The notes beneath the pieces were generated by a model, which made no database searches, was not told where the DNA came from, and worked only from the letters and a program-made list of their open reading frames with translations. Made by a program: the position numbers and the translations under genes. A stretch of 64,000 nt of DNA from Zeugodacus cucurbitae (Eukaryota; Arthropoda; Insecta; Diptera; Tephritidae): NCBI RefSeq assembly GCF_028554725.1, contig NC_071670.1, forward strand, positions 34,032,001 to 34,096,000. Direction: 5' to 3'. Below, in pieces: positions 45,459 through 57,239 of this stretch (position 1 is its first letter; the number at the start of each line of letters is the position of its first letter).

Positions 45459-46766
45459 AACAAGTAAGGAAAGGCTAAGTTCGGATGCAACCGAACTTTT
45501 TATACTCTCGCAATTTATTGCTATATTTTTATTAAGATAACACACAATTTGACCCATATATTCGGTATAAAGTCCAATAGAAAAGCGAAAATCATCATAT
45601 ATAGTATATAGGCTGAGGTAATTCCTGAACCGGTTTCACTTATTTTCATCACCAACATACATTATATCTAATCCCATTTAATTTGTCTAAGATATTTCAT
45701 ATATTACCCGATTTATAAGCTATTAAGTCCATCGTATTTTTTAAGATTCTATAATTAGCTATATGAGAGCTAAGGAAAGTTATGACCTGATTTTAATCAT
45801 TTCTGATACAGAGACACACTATTAGAAGAAAAATATTATCTCTGAATTAAATTGATATAACTGAGAGATTTACCGATATTTTCGGTGAAAAATTACCATA
45901 AGGCCCTGAGCTCTTCGTATACGATATCCGGGGCATTGAAAAATTATTGTCCCAATTTGACAATTTTTTCACAAGTGATGCCACGGATCATATACAGTGT
46001 TTGTTTTATTTCGCTATCTTCATTGGTTCCTTATGTACATATATCTTACAAATTGAAGGAATCAGATGGAATTAAAAATTGAGTTATATGGGAAGTTGTA
46101 GTGGTTGTGAACCGATTTCCATATTCCACACGTGTCATCAGTGTGTCAAGAAAGCATTATATACCAAATTTCTTTGAAATCTTTCGAGTAGTTCCTCAGA
46201 TATGGTTTTTGACCCATAAATGGCCGATGCCGCCAATTTTCATTTTGTAAAAAAATCTGAGTGCAGCTTCTTTCTGATATTTCGTCTGTAAAATTTAGTT
46301 TTTCTGACGTTTTTCGTTAGTAAGTTAACGCACTTTTAGTAATTTTCAACCTAACCTTTGTATGGATTCGATTTCAACTATTTTCATGCTGTATGGTGGG
46401 GTACGTAAGAGAACCGCCTGCAGAAAGTTTGGTTTGTATAGCTTTATTGGTTTGCGAGTTATATACAAATAACCGATTTGGGGGTGGGGCCCCGGCCACT
46501 TCCCCAAAAAAATTACATCTAAATATGCCCCTTCCTAGTACGATCCTTTGTTCCAAATTTTACTTTTATAACTTTATTTATGGCTTAGTTATGACACTTT
46601 ATGTGTTTTCGGTTTTCGCCATTTTGTGGGCGTGGCAGTGGTCCGATTTTGCCCATTTTCTAAAGCAACCTTCTCACGGTCCCAAGGAACACGTGTGCCA
46701 AGTTTCGTCAAGTTATCCGTTGCACAGACGGACGGACGGACAGACATTCGGATTTTGACTCGTCCC
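45459..46766 (+). mobile_element. Hairpin-ended repeat family, copy F (3' truncated)
   Basis: It starts with the full terminus AACAAGTAAGGAAAGGCT, GTTCGGATGCAACCGAAC and TTTTATACTCTCGCAA. It then follows copy A to the GACGGACGGACAGAC repeat near 46728-46745 and ends soon after, lacking the last ~90 bp with the hairpin. Confidence 0.78.
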
Positions 46767-48560
46767 GTCAATCTTCGTGAATTACAAACCAACAAACAAA
46801 TTAACGAAAATTGCAAAATATTAATGATTTATTTTGTGAAATATGCTCCACTAAAACTATTCATATTTTCTATACACTTTTTCCATTCCACACACACACA
46901 TACCTACTCTCAATTAAGCCCGCACATTCAAACTCAGTTAGAGAGCTTACACCTTTGAAGCACGCGCGACTATGCGTTGGGTCACCTGCTCCTCGGATTT
47001 CTGCAGGAACAACAATTACAAATTTCGCCTCACAAAGCAGTCAGCTAACCAGCCAGCCACATTGTGTAAGTGCGACGTTTAATTACCCTGCAGCGGCGAC
47101 GTTTGTGATGGCAGCGGTGGTGGCAGTGGTAGTCGTGGCGGCGACTATGTTGACTGGCGGCCAGTGGAGATGACACGCTCGTTGCTCAATTTAAGGCAAT
47201 TTTATTTGGTTTGGTTATGTGGCAGTTCGTAGTGTGTTTGGCACTTAACAACCTACTAACCATTTGAAATTGCATTTCGATGCTGTTGCTGGCGTTTGCT
47301 GCTGCTGGTGCTGCTGCGTCATCATTTGGCTGAGCGCAAAATAAAAATCTAAATTAGCTAAAATCCAATTATTTCACACACAAATGCGTCCATTCAATGC
47401 TATAATGCAACATTTGCATTATAAGTGCCACATGAATCAGAGCAGCAAATACGCAAGTGCACGCAGACATACACACACACACACCCACACATGGACACTG
47501 GTGGACACTGGTGGACACTCGTGAAGTGCGGGTGTTGCATACCGTTGTCCACTTTGACGGCCAGCACACACCGACACGCCGCGGGCGGCTGCGCCTGCGT
47601 TGGGGGCATGGGCGCGGGTGTCGAGGTGTTGAGGTGTATTGGTGCGAGTAAATGCATTCACGCCAGCCATGGCGTTGAACGCTCACATCCGGTCATAAAT
47701 TTTGTCACTTGGCATTTGGTTGCCAGCGTTGCTTGTTGCCTTTGTTGTTACTGTAACAAGTACTTTTACAATTTCACGCATTGTTATTGCTATTGTTGTT
47801 GTGGTTGTCCATGTCATTGTGATTGTATATAGTAGTATGTGTGTGTGTTTGTTGTTGTTGCTGCTGATCGTTGACGGCGTTAATCGGATTTGCGCATAAA
47901 ATTGGATTTCACAAGTGGGAATTGTGCTTGCAAGCCAGGCGCTTGATGCCAGGACCAAGGAGTTGCCATTAAAACGCGCCGCATTGAAGACGCTAGTTTG
48001 CCCAGCATCTAGTACGAGTATATAGCCGTAAGATGATGATGGCTGTTGATGAGAAAATGCGACCTGATGCTTTAGTTGCTGCTGCATAAATGTCACAAAA
48101 CTGAATGGCAAAGCCAGAAATATTGCGTGGCAGCTATGTGTGAGTGCGGTGCGTGCACAACTTGAAATTCACAGATAATAATAGTAAAACGCGCGCTGCA
48201 CTTGTGTGTGAAAACAGCTGATATGTGCGCGAAATAATATTCGAGTTGAATTTGCAGCGGATTAAACTAGGCGAAATAGCACGAACAAGGACGAACAATG
48301 CGAGAATTAGGTTGTAAAATTTGTGTAACGAATGCTTTTATGGAGTGGAATCGAATTGCTGGGACATCTCGCTTTTAGTGGATTATATGACGTTATACGA
48401 TTTAAAGTGTACAATTATTTTCAATTTAATTTCTATGCAACGATTTCAATAAGAGTTAGCTTTTGTGGGTTAATAACCTAGTTTCAGAAATATCTGTGAG
48501 TGCAGGGCGGTGGAGATTATGAAGATTGGTTCTAGGTTTAATTGCCGATAATTGCAATTA
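46767..48560. other. GC-richer non-coding island 2
   Basis: Non-repetitive sequence with CA runs (47471-47486), GGTGGACACT triplication at 47497-47522 and many GTTGTTG runs. Long overlapping open frames on both strands are His-, Arg- or Cys-rich and carry no domain. No gene is called. It is a candidate regulatory region. Confidence 0.45.
47497..47522. repeat. Short tandem repeat
   Basis: Two and a half perfect copies of a GGACACTGGT-type 10 bp unit. A local slippage product in island 2. Confidence 0.6.
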
Positions 48561-48608
48561 TCAAGAGTAAAAAATCATATTGGGTATTCTGGAACGCATC
48601 TATATATA

Positions 48609-50170
48609 CAGAGGTAGTCAAAATTATTTACACATCAAACGTTTTTTTACACACACAAAGAGCTTTTTCTTGTTGTTGATGCCATGCAACAAAATCATAT
48701 GTTGTTGGAAACCTTCATCTATTCCTAAGCGGAAGAAGTTAATTTGGTGAGAATAGCTGGACATATAACAGAGAAATGGGCAAATTAACCGATGACTCTT
48801 AGTAGTCAAAAGTATTTACACATGGCGATTTAGCCTTTATCCATGGATTTGGTTTGAGCAAGAGTAGTAATTGGATTCTATTGCATTCATAACAACATAA
48901 CTCTGCCTTAAAATATAAAAATTGGTAAATAAAATGCCGAAAACAAAGGAATTATCGATTATAACTAGATTGGAGACTGTTACTAAGTTTAAGACTGGTG
49001 TTTCGGCTTCGGAGTCAGTAAAATTTTGTAGAATTTAAAGGAATACTGTTTATAATGTTATTAAAAAGAAGGACACGAACAATTACAAGGAAATATTAAA
49101 GAGAACTGGGCAGAAACCTGTGATAACTCAAAGAGAATGCAGAAGATTAGTAGGAACTGTCATACAAAATCCCACAATTAGTCCTGTTAATTTTGCAGCA
49201 GCATCGAATCAGCATATTGTATGAACTGTCAAGAATGCTACACTGCTTAGAACATTAAAAAATTTAACAGAAATACCTGACGTTTGGCAAAAATTGGTCA
49301 ATATTTCCGAAAATAAAAAAACGATATGCAAGTCATTTACCTTAATTAGATCCTGGAGCTTATCGTGGGCCGATAACGCTTTATGCATTTACCAAGTGAA
49401 AACAAGAAATATGCTGTTTAGGCGCTAAACAGAGTCGGAGGTGCCATGCTGATTTTTTGGGAAAGTTTTCCTTACTTAAGTTTTGGAGATTTGACCCTAA
49501 ATCACCCGGATATATAAGAATTTACATGACCATGCCATTGTAGTGGTTAGTCGGCGTTTCCAACTATTTACTACATTTTACAACAGGACAGTGCTCCATT
49601 TCATGAATGATCTTTACCTACAAAAGTTTTAAATGAAGCAAATCAAGTTGACCTCCACACAGCCCTGACCAATACTTTATTGAAAATACTTGGGGTTTCG
49701 TTAAATATCAGAGGACAATTAATATAGTAACCGAAAACGCCGAAATTACCGACATTTGGTCTAAATTAACTGTTAACTTAGCGCATAATTGGGTTGAATC
49801 AATTCGGACCATAAAGCAGGCTGTTATTGATGCCAATGGTAATGTAACCAATTATGAATTTATCGCCTTAGGATTGGAACTTATACTGAACATAAAAATT
49901 TTAAAATTATCATTAACTAAGAACTGGATAATAGAGTTCAAGTTGTATGTAAATACTTTTGACTACTGCGAGCCTGTAGTTCATTTGCTTATATCTCCGC
50001 CATATTTCTAGCTATTCTTGTTAAACTGACTTCATTCTCTCAGGAATAGATCAAGGTTTACAACAACATAACATTTTGTTACCCGGCGACAACAACAACA
50101 ACAAGCCAAAGCTTTTTCTGTGAAACTTGTAAAAAATCGTCCGATGTGTAAATAATTTTGACTACTTCTG
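48609..50170 (+). mobile_element. Tc1-like transposon with nested inverted/direct repeats (1562 bp)
   Basis: Outer ends are CAGAGGTAGTCAAAATTATTTACAC and its inverse at 50144-50170, both flanked by TA (48607-48608 and 50171-50172). A second inverted pair lies ~200 bp inside: AGTAGTCAAAAGTATTTACACATG near 48803-48826 and its inverse near 49945-49968. This double-binding-site layout is known from the IR/DR group of Tc1-like elements. The interior carries a transposase pseudogene (separate entry). Confidence 0.85.
48934..49875 (+). pseudogene. Degenerate Tc1-like transposase
   Basis: It starts ATG CCG AAA ACA (MPKTKELSIITRLETV), a typical Tc1-like N-terminal helix-turn-helix start. Blocks KRTGQKPVITQRECRRLV and NPTISPVNFAA (the second DNA-binding helix-turn-helix) follow. 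Near the end PPHSPD and ENTWGFVK stand for the last catalytic motifs (D and E). TAA/TGA stops and frameshifts, for example near 49036, inactivate it. It is about 310 codons long if read through, normal for the family. Confidence 0.8.
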
Positions 50171-51213
50171 TATATATCTATAAGCCATATATGTAAGTCA
50201 ACCGGAAACCGTTCGAATCCCATTAGATGTAGTTTGTGTGGGGCTAGGGGAAGTACCGAAAATATTTTACACATTTTCAACATGAGACCACATTGTTTTC
50301 AGTTTCCTTCGATCTTTTTCATTAAAATATCTCGCGAATTGATTGATCTTTTTGGTATAAAGCCAGCCATAAACAGTGAGGTCCAAATATTCGGAATATG
50401 GTGTTTGAAAATGTATTCGATATGGACAATTTTTAGTTTACAGTTGACACACCTTAGAATATCTGATATCTTTATTGTTGCAGATTTATTTATTTAAAAA
50501 AAATCTGATAGAGTTTAATATGTTATCATATGGGGAGTAGTTATGGTTATGGTCCGTTTTCTAATTGCAACATAAGAACATGCATATTAGCTCAAATTGG
50601 TAGTTAGTGAGTTGTGAGGTGTTTCACATAATCGTCTAATTTATATATTCGCCATGCAAACCCAAATCTGTCACACATTCTATCGTGTCAATCTTGCGGT
50701 ACGGAAGACAGATTACTCGAAATATCTAGAATAATTCATTATCATTTGTTTACATAATATAATACAATATTTGGATAAGTATTTGGATAATTTTATAATT
50801 ATTTTTTAAGTGCATCTTTTCGGTATTTTATGTCTGCTACTTGGTGCGGATACAAATTTAACAAATCGAAGATCATTGAAATTAGTTCAATAGTTCTTGA
50901 GATTTAATGGTGGACTTTGTTTTATTTATTAAGATTGTGTGAAGCCAGTTGGTTGTGGTATCAGAATTCTAACCGATGAAAGTTTTAGATGTCATGAATT
51001 CTGATAGTATTGCTTTGATGCTCAATCAGAAATTTTCCTGATTTTCGGTGGCATGGAAATCAATTAATAATTTTATCGGATCTACTATGAAAAACAATTC
51101 AATAGACTTAGGGCAGATAGTTTTGAAATATAACGTTTACATTTACATATTTCGATTTGACTTTAAAGTGATTTGAAAAATATAATTACTATTAAAACAT
51201 AAGATACAAACGC
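50171..51213. other. Unassigned AT-rich stretch
   Basis: No gene is seen. Parts of 50200-50500 (AAAATTGTCxAAATTCxG-like phrases) may be worn pieces of the hairpin-ended repeat family, but the resemblance is weak. Confidence 0.35.
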
Positions 51214-52072
51214 TAACATGTTGCATAGAGTATAGGTTTATTCACCTAACGGTTGTTTGTTACAGCTAGAACTAAATTATTTAGATATAGCGTTATGTAT
51301 ATCAAAGGAGAACGAGGCGATTTGAAATATGTATGTCTGTCCATTCAAGCGATAACTTCAGTAAGCCTTCAGATATTATAATGAAGCTTGGGCCAAATAT
51401 TCCTTGGCACCATGGGAGGGTTGGTATGGTTGGTAGATGGACAAGATTGGACCATTGCTACGCTCAAAAAATTGTGATGGATTTGAGAGCTATACTAAAA
51501 ATGGTGTAAAAAATGGTAAATGGATGTGTCGTGATCCATTTTTGGATCAAAATATAATAATATCTCAGGAACTACTCGACTAATTTCAAAGAAATCATAT
51601 ATAAAACATTTTCTTGAAAATAAAGTTATCGGAATTAAACTTTGCTCTAATATTAAATTGGAGGAGTAGCATCGCTCATTTAAAAATTGTCAAAATAGGA
51701 TCGTACATTTTGAAGGCCCCAGATACCGAAGATGAGGACCTCAGAGTCTATATCGGTAAATCTTTTAGATATTTTGTAGAAATTTAGAGGAAATCTTTTT
51801 CATCTAATAATGTGTCTCTGTGTCCTCACATACGGATTTTTAAACTACCGGCGGACATTATACCTACATATATAGGGGTTAATATGTCAGATATCTTAGT
51901 AAAATGGACAAACCGAAAATGGATATTACGCCAGCTTCCATATACTATATATAACCCTTTTTGTAACTCTAATGGACTCATGCGGAATATATGGGTCAAA
52001 TTGTTCCGTATCTTAATAAATAAATTGCGAGAGTATAAAACGTTCGGTTACATTCCAAATTAGTTTACATGT
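51214..52072 (-). mobile_element. Hairpin-ended repeat family, copy G (internally deleted)
   Basis: It begins inside the hairpin end (CATGTTGCATAGAGTATAGG, then the CACCTAACGGTTGTTTGT block) and ends AAATTGCGAGAGTATAAAAC, GTTCGGTTACATTCCAAATTAG, a mutated palindrome. It is ~860 bp instead of ~1.35 kb, so the middle is shortened. Confidence 0.7.
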
Positions 52073-54840
52073 TCTTATTATAGTTTATTACGTCAGTATG
52101 AACTGTAGGATTGTACACGAATAAATATTATGGTATTCAATGAAATTAATTTTGTAGACAAGAAGGTCACGAATGTGTAAACTAAATGACTTCCGAATAA
52201 ATCATATGTGGCAGAAACTCAGTGAAGACAATTTAGTATATAAAATCCTAGTTGGTGAAATACTAACAATAAATAGTATCGGAAATGCAGTTTCAGGATA
52301 TTTTATTGGTGATCTATAGAGGCATTGAAATCTAACATGAACAAACTTCAAAATCTAACTTAATTTTATTAAGATAATAATAATTATTCTCTCGTTGATC
52401 GATGTCAGATAGCTGCCTTGGTTTATTGAAAAATAAAGAGTCATTCTCTAAACCGTTAATTTTATAAACCCCGGTATTCGATGTTAATAATGCAAGTTAG
52501 ATTTAGCTATTGAGTCCTAAGATTTTCGTAAAAGCGTAAGTGATTATTTGCGGCTCCCTTGCATCAAATTGCTTTTGGGAGCTAAAGTTTCGGTGGATAT
52601 TAAAATATTTGTGGTTCCGTGATCTCGGCCAGTTCTAATGGCGAGTAAATGAAAATCAAAATTTGATCTCTGCATTCCATAAAACGCACAATGGTAGACA
52701 ACAACGGGTGGCAAGAGTTGAAAGTCAGTGTGTCCCAAACAGAAACGGCGAACAAGTTCAGCGACATCTAACAGCACTTTGGCTGAATTTCTACGAAAAA
52801 ATGCGTAAAGGTAAGAAACAACATGCCGTTTCTTGCGCGTCTCAAGTGAAACCGAAGAACACTTGTAGAAGTTTAGCGCAGAAACTTCCTACTTTACGTT
52901 GGAATGCGCAGCCTCCATAGTGCTGCTGGTATGTCACTCACATTTGAATGTCAACGTGTACCAAAGAAAGCGACTACAAACAGTTAAATCTTGATGCTTG
53001 AGCAAAAAACAGCAAATAAAACATAACAATTGAAGAAAAAAGAAAATGCGCCAAAAATAACAGCTTGTTCAAAGCAATTGCGCTCGACTGCTTCTAATGG
53101 CGATTGTCCGCTTTTGCTTTTGCTTTTGCTTTGAGCTCACGTCCAATCGGTACGTACCGCGCTGCCGGAGCACGTTATCCGTCCTGACGTCCGCGCGCAG
53201 AGCGGATGGCGCCAAATGAAATCACAACTTAAATAAATTCAAGTGAAAAGAAAAAGCTTTTGTCTGCCACGCTCAGCTCTAAATATTTCTTTCGTTCTTC
53301 TGCTTCTTTAACTGCTGCTATTCTTCCATTATTTTTTATGTAAGCAACAGCGACACATACATAGTTCCACCGGCTGTTGTTGTTGTTGTTGTTGTTCTTA
53401 TAGTTGCGCTACTCGACGAATTTTTATTGCCCACGGATAGCTAGCTACACTTGAGAGCACACACTTCAGGAGGACCCACTTGAGCTGGAGGAGCACAACA
53501 GCCGACCGCCAGCCACCTCGCAACTCGCTCGCCGCACAGCCCAGGAGGCTGGCAGTCAGGCAGTCAGGCGCAGGCATTCAGAACTTCAGTGCTTCAGCTG
53601 GTGGCGCTGTAATCCGAAACCAGTTCAATTCATATGCTGATCGAGGAGCATACTGGAACTGCAAGCTGTCCAGTTGCTGGAGGCAAGCGAGCGCGCGGTG
53701 TGCGGCAAGTATGGCGCATGTGGCATGTTTGCTTATGCAATTTCTATGCGCTTTTGTTGCAGAAGGACGTTTGTGTACGCCTGCCACGGCTGTCATTGCT
53801 GCTTGCTACTGCTATTAGCTGTCTTCATTGTTTGTTTCCACGTTGTTGTTGCTGTTGCTTCTCTTATGCCAAAAGTAGAATGACAATCAATTGCACTCGT
53901 AGAAATGTTGTGCGACCAGCGAAACAAAAACACAAACAAGTCGGAGAGCAAAGCGAAGCGAACAAACAAATAAAAAAATGACAGCGCAATAAGTGTATTT
54001 TCGGTCCGCGCAATGAAGAAACATGGAAATAAAAAATTAAATGGCTTGAATAAATAAAATGAGAAACCGAAGAGTGTAGAGTGAACGAGTATACACTCCA
54101 AATAAATGAATTGACGCTAGCTAATGGTTGTCGGATTCTGGGCCATGCACCGCAAACATAAGGGTCTCAACAGCTGCAACAAAAACAACAACAACAATCA
54201 GCTCGCTTGGACAACGTGTCACTGATTCACACAAAAGCTGTGAAGGAATTTGATTGTAAGTGGCCAGTGGTCCACTGGTCCTCCGCTCCATTGCACATAC
54301 AACCGTCCACTTCAGCTTCAACTTCAAACAACTAATATTCGTCAATGGCAATTGGTCACTTTTTATTCGTTCACTTCTCTGCCTGCTTAATGTCTGTCGA
54401 ACTGATTGGCTGCTGGAAACAACGGAACGGAAGTTCAAGTGCTCCATTGTACAAACAAATATGTATAATAAACAATCACTGTTATCTTGATTTACAATTT
54501 TCCCAAAGGAAAAATTAGCTCTTGTGAGTCATAAGACTCTTTCTTTAGTAAAACTTTGCATGTAGACGGACATACATATGTACATACATATGTATATTTG
54601 TATACAAACGGTATAACTTTGACTTGATAAGCATTTAAATATGCCAAGGCCCCACAAGCTTATGAACATTGAATAGTAACAACCACTTTTCTATAGTATT
54701 GTCCACCGACAATGATTTGTTATGAAGCAGAAAAGGCAGTAAAAAGTAATGGCCTGATTCGCACCTTCAATGCCAATGGCGCCATAGACATGCAAGAAGA
54801 AAAAAAAAAATAATCGGTATCTCACCATTTTGGAGATTTT
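52073..54840. other. Intergenic DNA including GC-richer island 3 (about 52640-54480)
   Basis: AT-rich to about 52540, then a GC-richer island with (TTG)n at 53377-53398 and CAG/CAGT-rich tracts near 53520-53720. The open frames are on both strands, overlapping, Cys-rich and without domains. Several good-looking donors exist but no consistent exon chain. It is a candidate regulatory region. Confidence 0.45.
53377..53398. repeat. (GTT)n microsatellite
   Basis: Seven GTT units in island 3. Confidence 0.85.
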
Positions 54841-54844
54841 TATA

Positions 54845-55455
54845 ATCATAAAGCGTGATCCATTTCGAGGTTCTCTACTTTTTTAAAGAAAAAACAAAGA
54901 GCATTTAAATGCATTGGGGAAAGTTTATTATCATTCGAAAAAACATTCTTTGGCATTTATTTTTTAAAGATTAAAAAATCGTTGTTTTTCTGGATGAAAT
55001 GGCAGCTCCTGAATCTGTTCAGGTTGCTCTTCATCCCAAATGCGGCAATTTTGTTTGTTTACATACCCATTGTGCCGGAAATGGACCTCATCGCTCAACA
55101 GAATTTGGCTCGAAAACGTCGGACCTTTCTGCAACTTTTCAAGAGTTCATAGATAGAAGGGATGTCGCTTGGGAAGGTGGAGCGGCTTTATTTTTTTGCA
55201 CAAGGTGCATTTTGTGCGCTTTCAATTTAAGTTCTCGACGTAAAATGAGCCAAGTCATTCCATATGCCAGTCAGGAGTTGCTGCGATTTCGTCTACACTT
55301 TCAGCTACGGCTGCTTCATTTTCTTCACTCTATGGTCTATTCCGTCGAATATTATCTAATTATGAATGCTGGGGCTCAATATGGGAGATGGTGTTGCGAA
55401 TAGTACGCTCAGTAGGCCGATTATGTTGACTAAGAGTGGAGCGAAGCGCGCGAAA
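54845..55455 (-). mobile_element. Tc1/mariner-type element (N-terminal HTH type), third copy
   Basis: The left end is GCGTGATCCATTTCGAGGTTCTC, with the blocks shared with 21851 and 37445. From 54980 the minus strand carries the same transposase region as 38890-39390 (T-L-x-L-S-Y-G and F-R-A-L-R-S-T blocks), ending at GCGCGCGAAACACTC near 55458, where LINE sequence follows. The piece between the terminus and the catalytic domain is deleted, and stops are present. Confidence 0.68.
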
Positions 55456-55600
55456 CACTCCTCCACTCCGTTGGCAGGACCAAGCGGAAAGTGGCTTCAC
55501 TTGGTGTTTCCAGTTGACGCCAGAAAGCAAAAAGGAGGAACGAGTGGAGCGCTCTGGTGGATTCGGCTATAACCGTTTAAAGCGGTTCCTACGCCAAATA
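55456..55600 (+). mobile_element. LINE 3' fragment joined to the Tc1/mariner-type copy
   Basis: CTCCACTCCGTTGGCAGGACCA, TTGACGCCAGAAAGCAAAAAG and CGGCTATAACCG...CTACGCCA match the 3' end of the LINE family at 38740-38880. Only the last ~145 bp are present. Confidence 0.65.
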
Positions 55601-55731
55601 TATAATTATTAATTTCAAGTTGCGTCCATGCCTTACGTTTTCCTTAATCAATTAAAATTTAATTCTAGTTAAAAACAATAAAAATACATATTTGTATTGT
55701 CCTTTTTATCAATAATTTGTTCTTAAAGTCG

Positions 55732-56945
55732 TTTTTATACTCCCGCAACAAAAGTTGCTAAGAGAGTATTATAGTTTATAGGGTTATTTATATATATCAC
55801 AGGGCGGCGAGACGAGTCAAAATCCGAATATCTGCCTGTCCGTCCGTCCGTCCGTACAACGGATAACTTGAGTAAAAATTGAGATATCTTGACGAAACTC
55901 GGTACATATGTTACTTCGGACAGTGAGAGGGTTGCTTTCAAAAATGGGTAGAATCCGACCGCTGCCACGCCCACAAAAAGACGAAATTTGGTACAAAGGA
56001 TTGCCCTAGTAAGGGGCATATTGGATACAATTTTTTTGGGTAAGTGGGCGTGGCCCCGCTCCAAAATACGTTTTTTGTATATATCTTGCAAACCAATAAA
56101 GCTATATAAGCCAAACCCCTTAATACGAGTTTAGTCCGAAAATGAAAAGGTTAGGTTGAAAATTACTAAAAGTGCGTTAACTCAGTAACGAAAAACATCA
56201 CAAACACTAAATTTTACAGAAGAAATACCAGAAGGAAGCTGCACTCAGATTTTTATATATAATATTTTCTTCACACCCTGATAGCACGGATAAAATTGGG
56301 CGAAATTGGTTCACAAGCACGCAAATTTCGCATATAACCCATTTTTGAATTCTATCTCATTCCTTCACTTTATAATATATACATTAGGGACCAATGAAGA
56401 TCGCGGAATAAAACTTTACACACATACTGTATATGAACTGTGGCTTCACTTGTGAGAAAATTGTCGAAATCGAACTATAACTTTTCAATGTCCCGGATAT
56501 CGAATATGAAGAACTCAATGCCTTAGGTTAATTTTTCACCGAAAATATCGGAGGAATTCAGAGGAAATCTTTTTCTTCTAATAGCGAGTCTCTGTACCAA
56601 AAATGGTTAAAATCGGGTTATAATTTCCCCCAATTCCCATATTCCGAATTATAGGTTTTTCAAAAATACGAAGGGCTTGATAGCTTATAAATCGGTTAAT
56701 ATGTGAAATATCTTATCCAAATTAAGTGAGCATATAATCTTAATGTATGTTGGTGATGAAAAGGAGTGAAATCGGTTCAGGAATTACCTCAGCCTATATA
56801 CTATATATGAAGATTTATCATTATTCTAGTGGTCCTTATGCCGAATATATGGGTCAAATTGTGTGTTATCTTAATAAATATATAGCAATAAATTGCGAGA
56901 GTATAAAATGTTCGGTTGCACCCGAACTTAGCCTTTCCTTACTTT
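55732..56945 (-). mobile_element. Hairpin-ended repeat family, copy H (both ends kept)
   Basis: The hairpin end is TTTTTATACTCCCGCAAC-AAAA-GTTGCTAAGAGAGTAT at 55733-55768. The other end is TTGCGAGAGTATAAAATG, GTTCGGTTGCACCCGAAC, TTAGCCTTTCCTTACT. It is slightly shorter than copy A because of internal gaps near 55980 and 56130-56260. Confidence 0.82.
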
Positions 56946-57019
56946 TTACCATTGTGATTAGTCTAAATGTGAAATATAACCTTAAAGGGTAGTTGTTTTA
57001 CAAGCATTGCTGAAAGAGC

Positions 57020-57190
57020 TAAAGGCCTTTCCCAAAACGCGAGTTTGATAAGTGTTTCGACGATTAGAAGAACCGCTGGCATAAATACAAAAAATATCGA
57101 ATAGAGACTATTTTAAAGGCGACAACAATTATGTCGACGAATAAATAAATATTTTTGTTTTAAGAAAATTCCCGTAATTTTTATAACACA
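57020..57190 (+). mobile_element. Mariner-like transposase C-terminal fossil
   Basis: FDKCFDD followed after a stop by KNRWHKY, then a T-I-L-K-A-x-x-x-I-M-S-T-N-K end. This resembles the conserved W-x-x-R-W-x-K-C...G-x-Y-F-x-G-D end of mariner-type transposases. It is followed by the 3' terminal-like AACACACCTCGTA. Only the C-terminal part is present. Confidence 0.5.
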
Positions 57191-57239
57191 CCTCGTACAT
57201 TCTTATGTATGATCTTTTTGGTACTGATCCTCTTAAGTA

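Noticed and set aside
47369..48111. Several overlapping open frames of 85-142 codons on both strands in island 2
   Set aside because: They are translations of CA, GTT and similar simple runs, overlap on both strands, and show no domain, splice pattern or codon bias.
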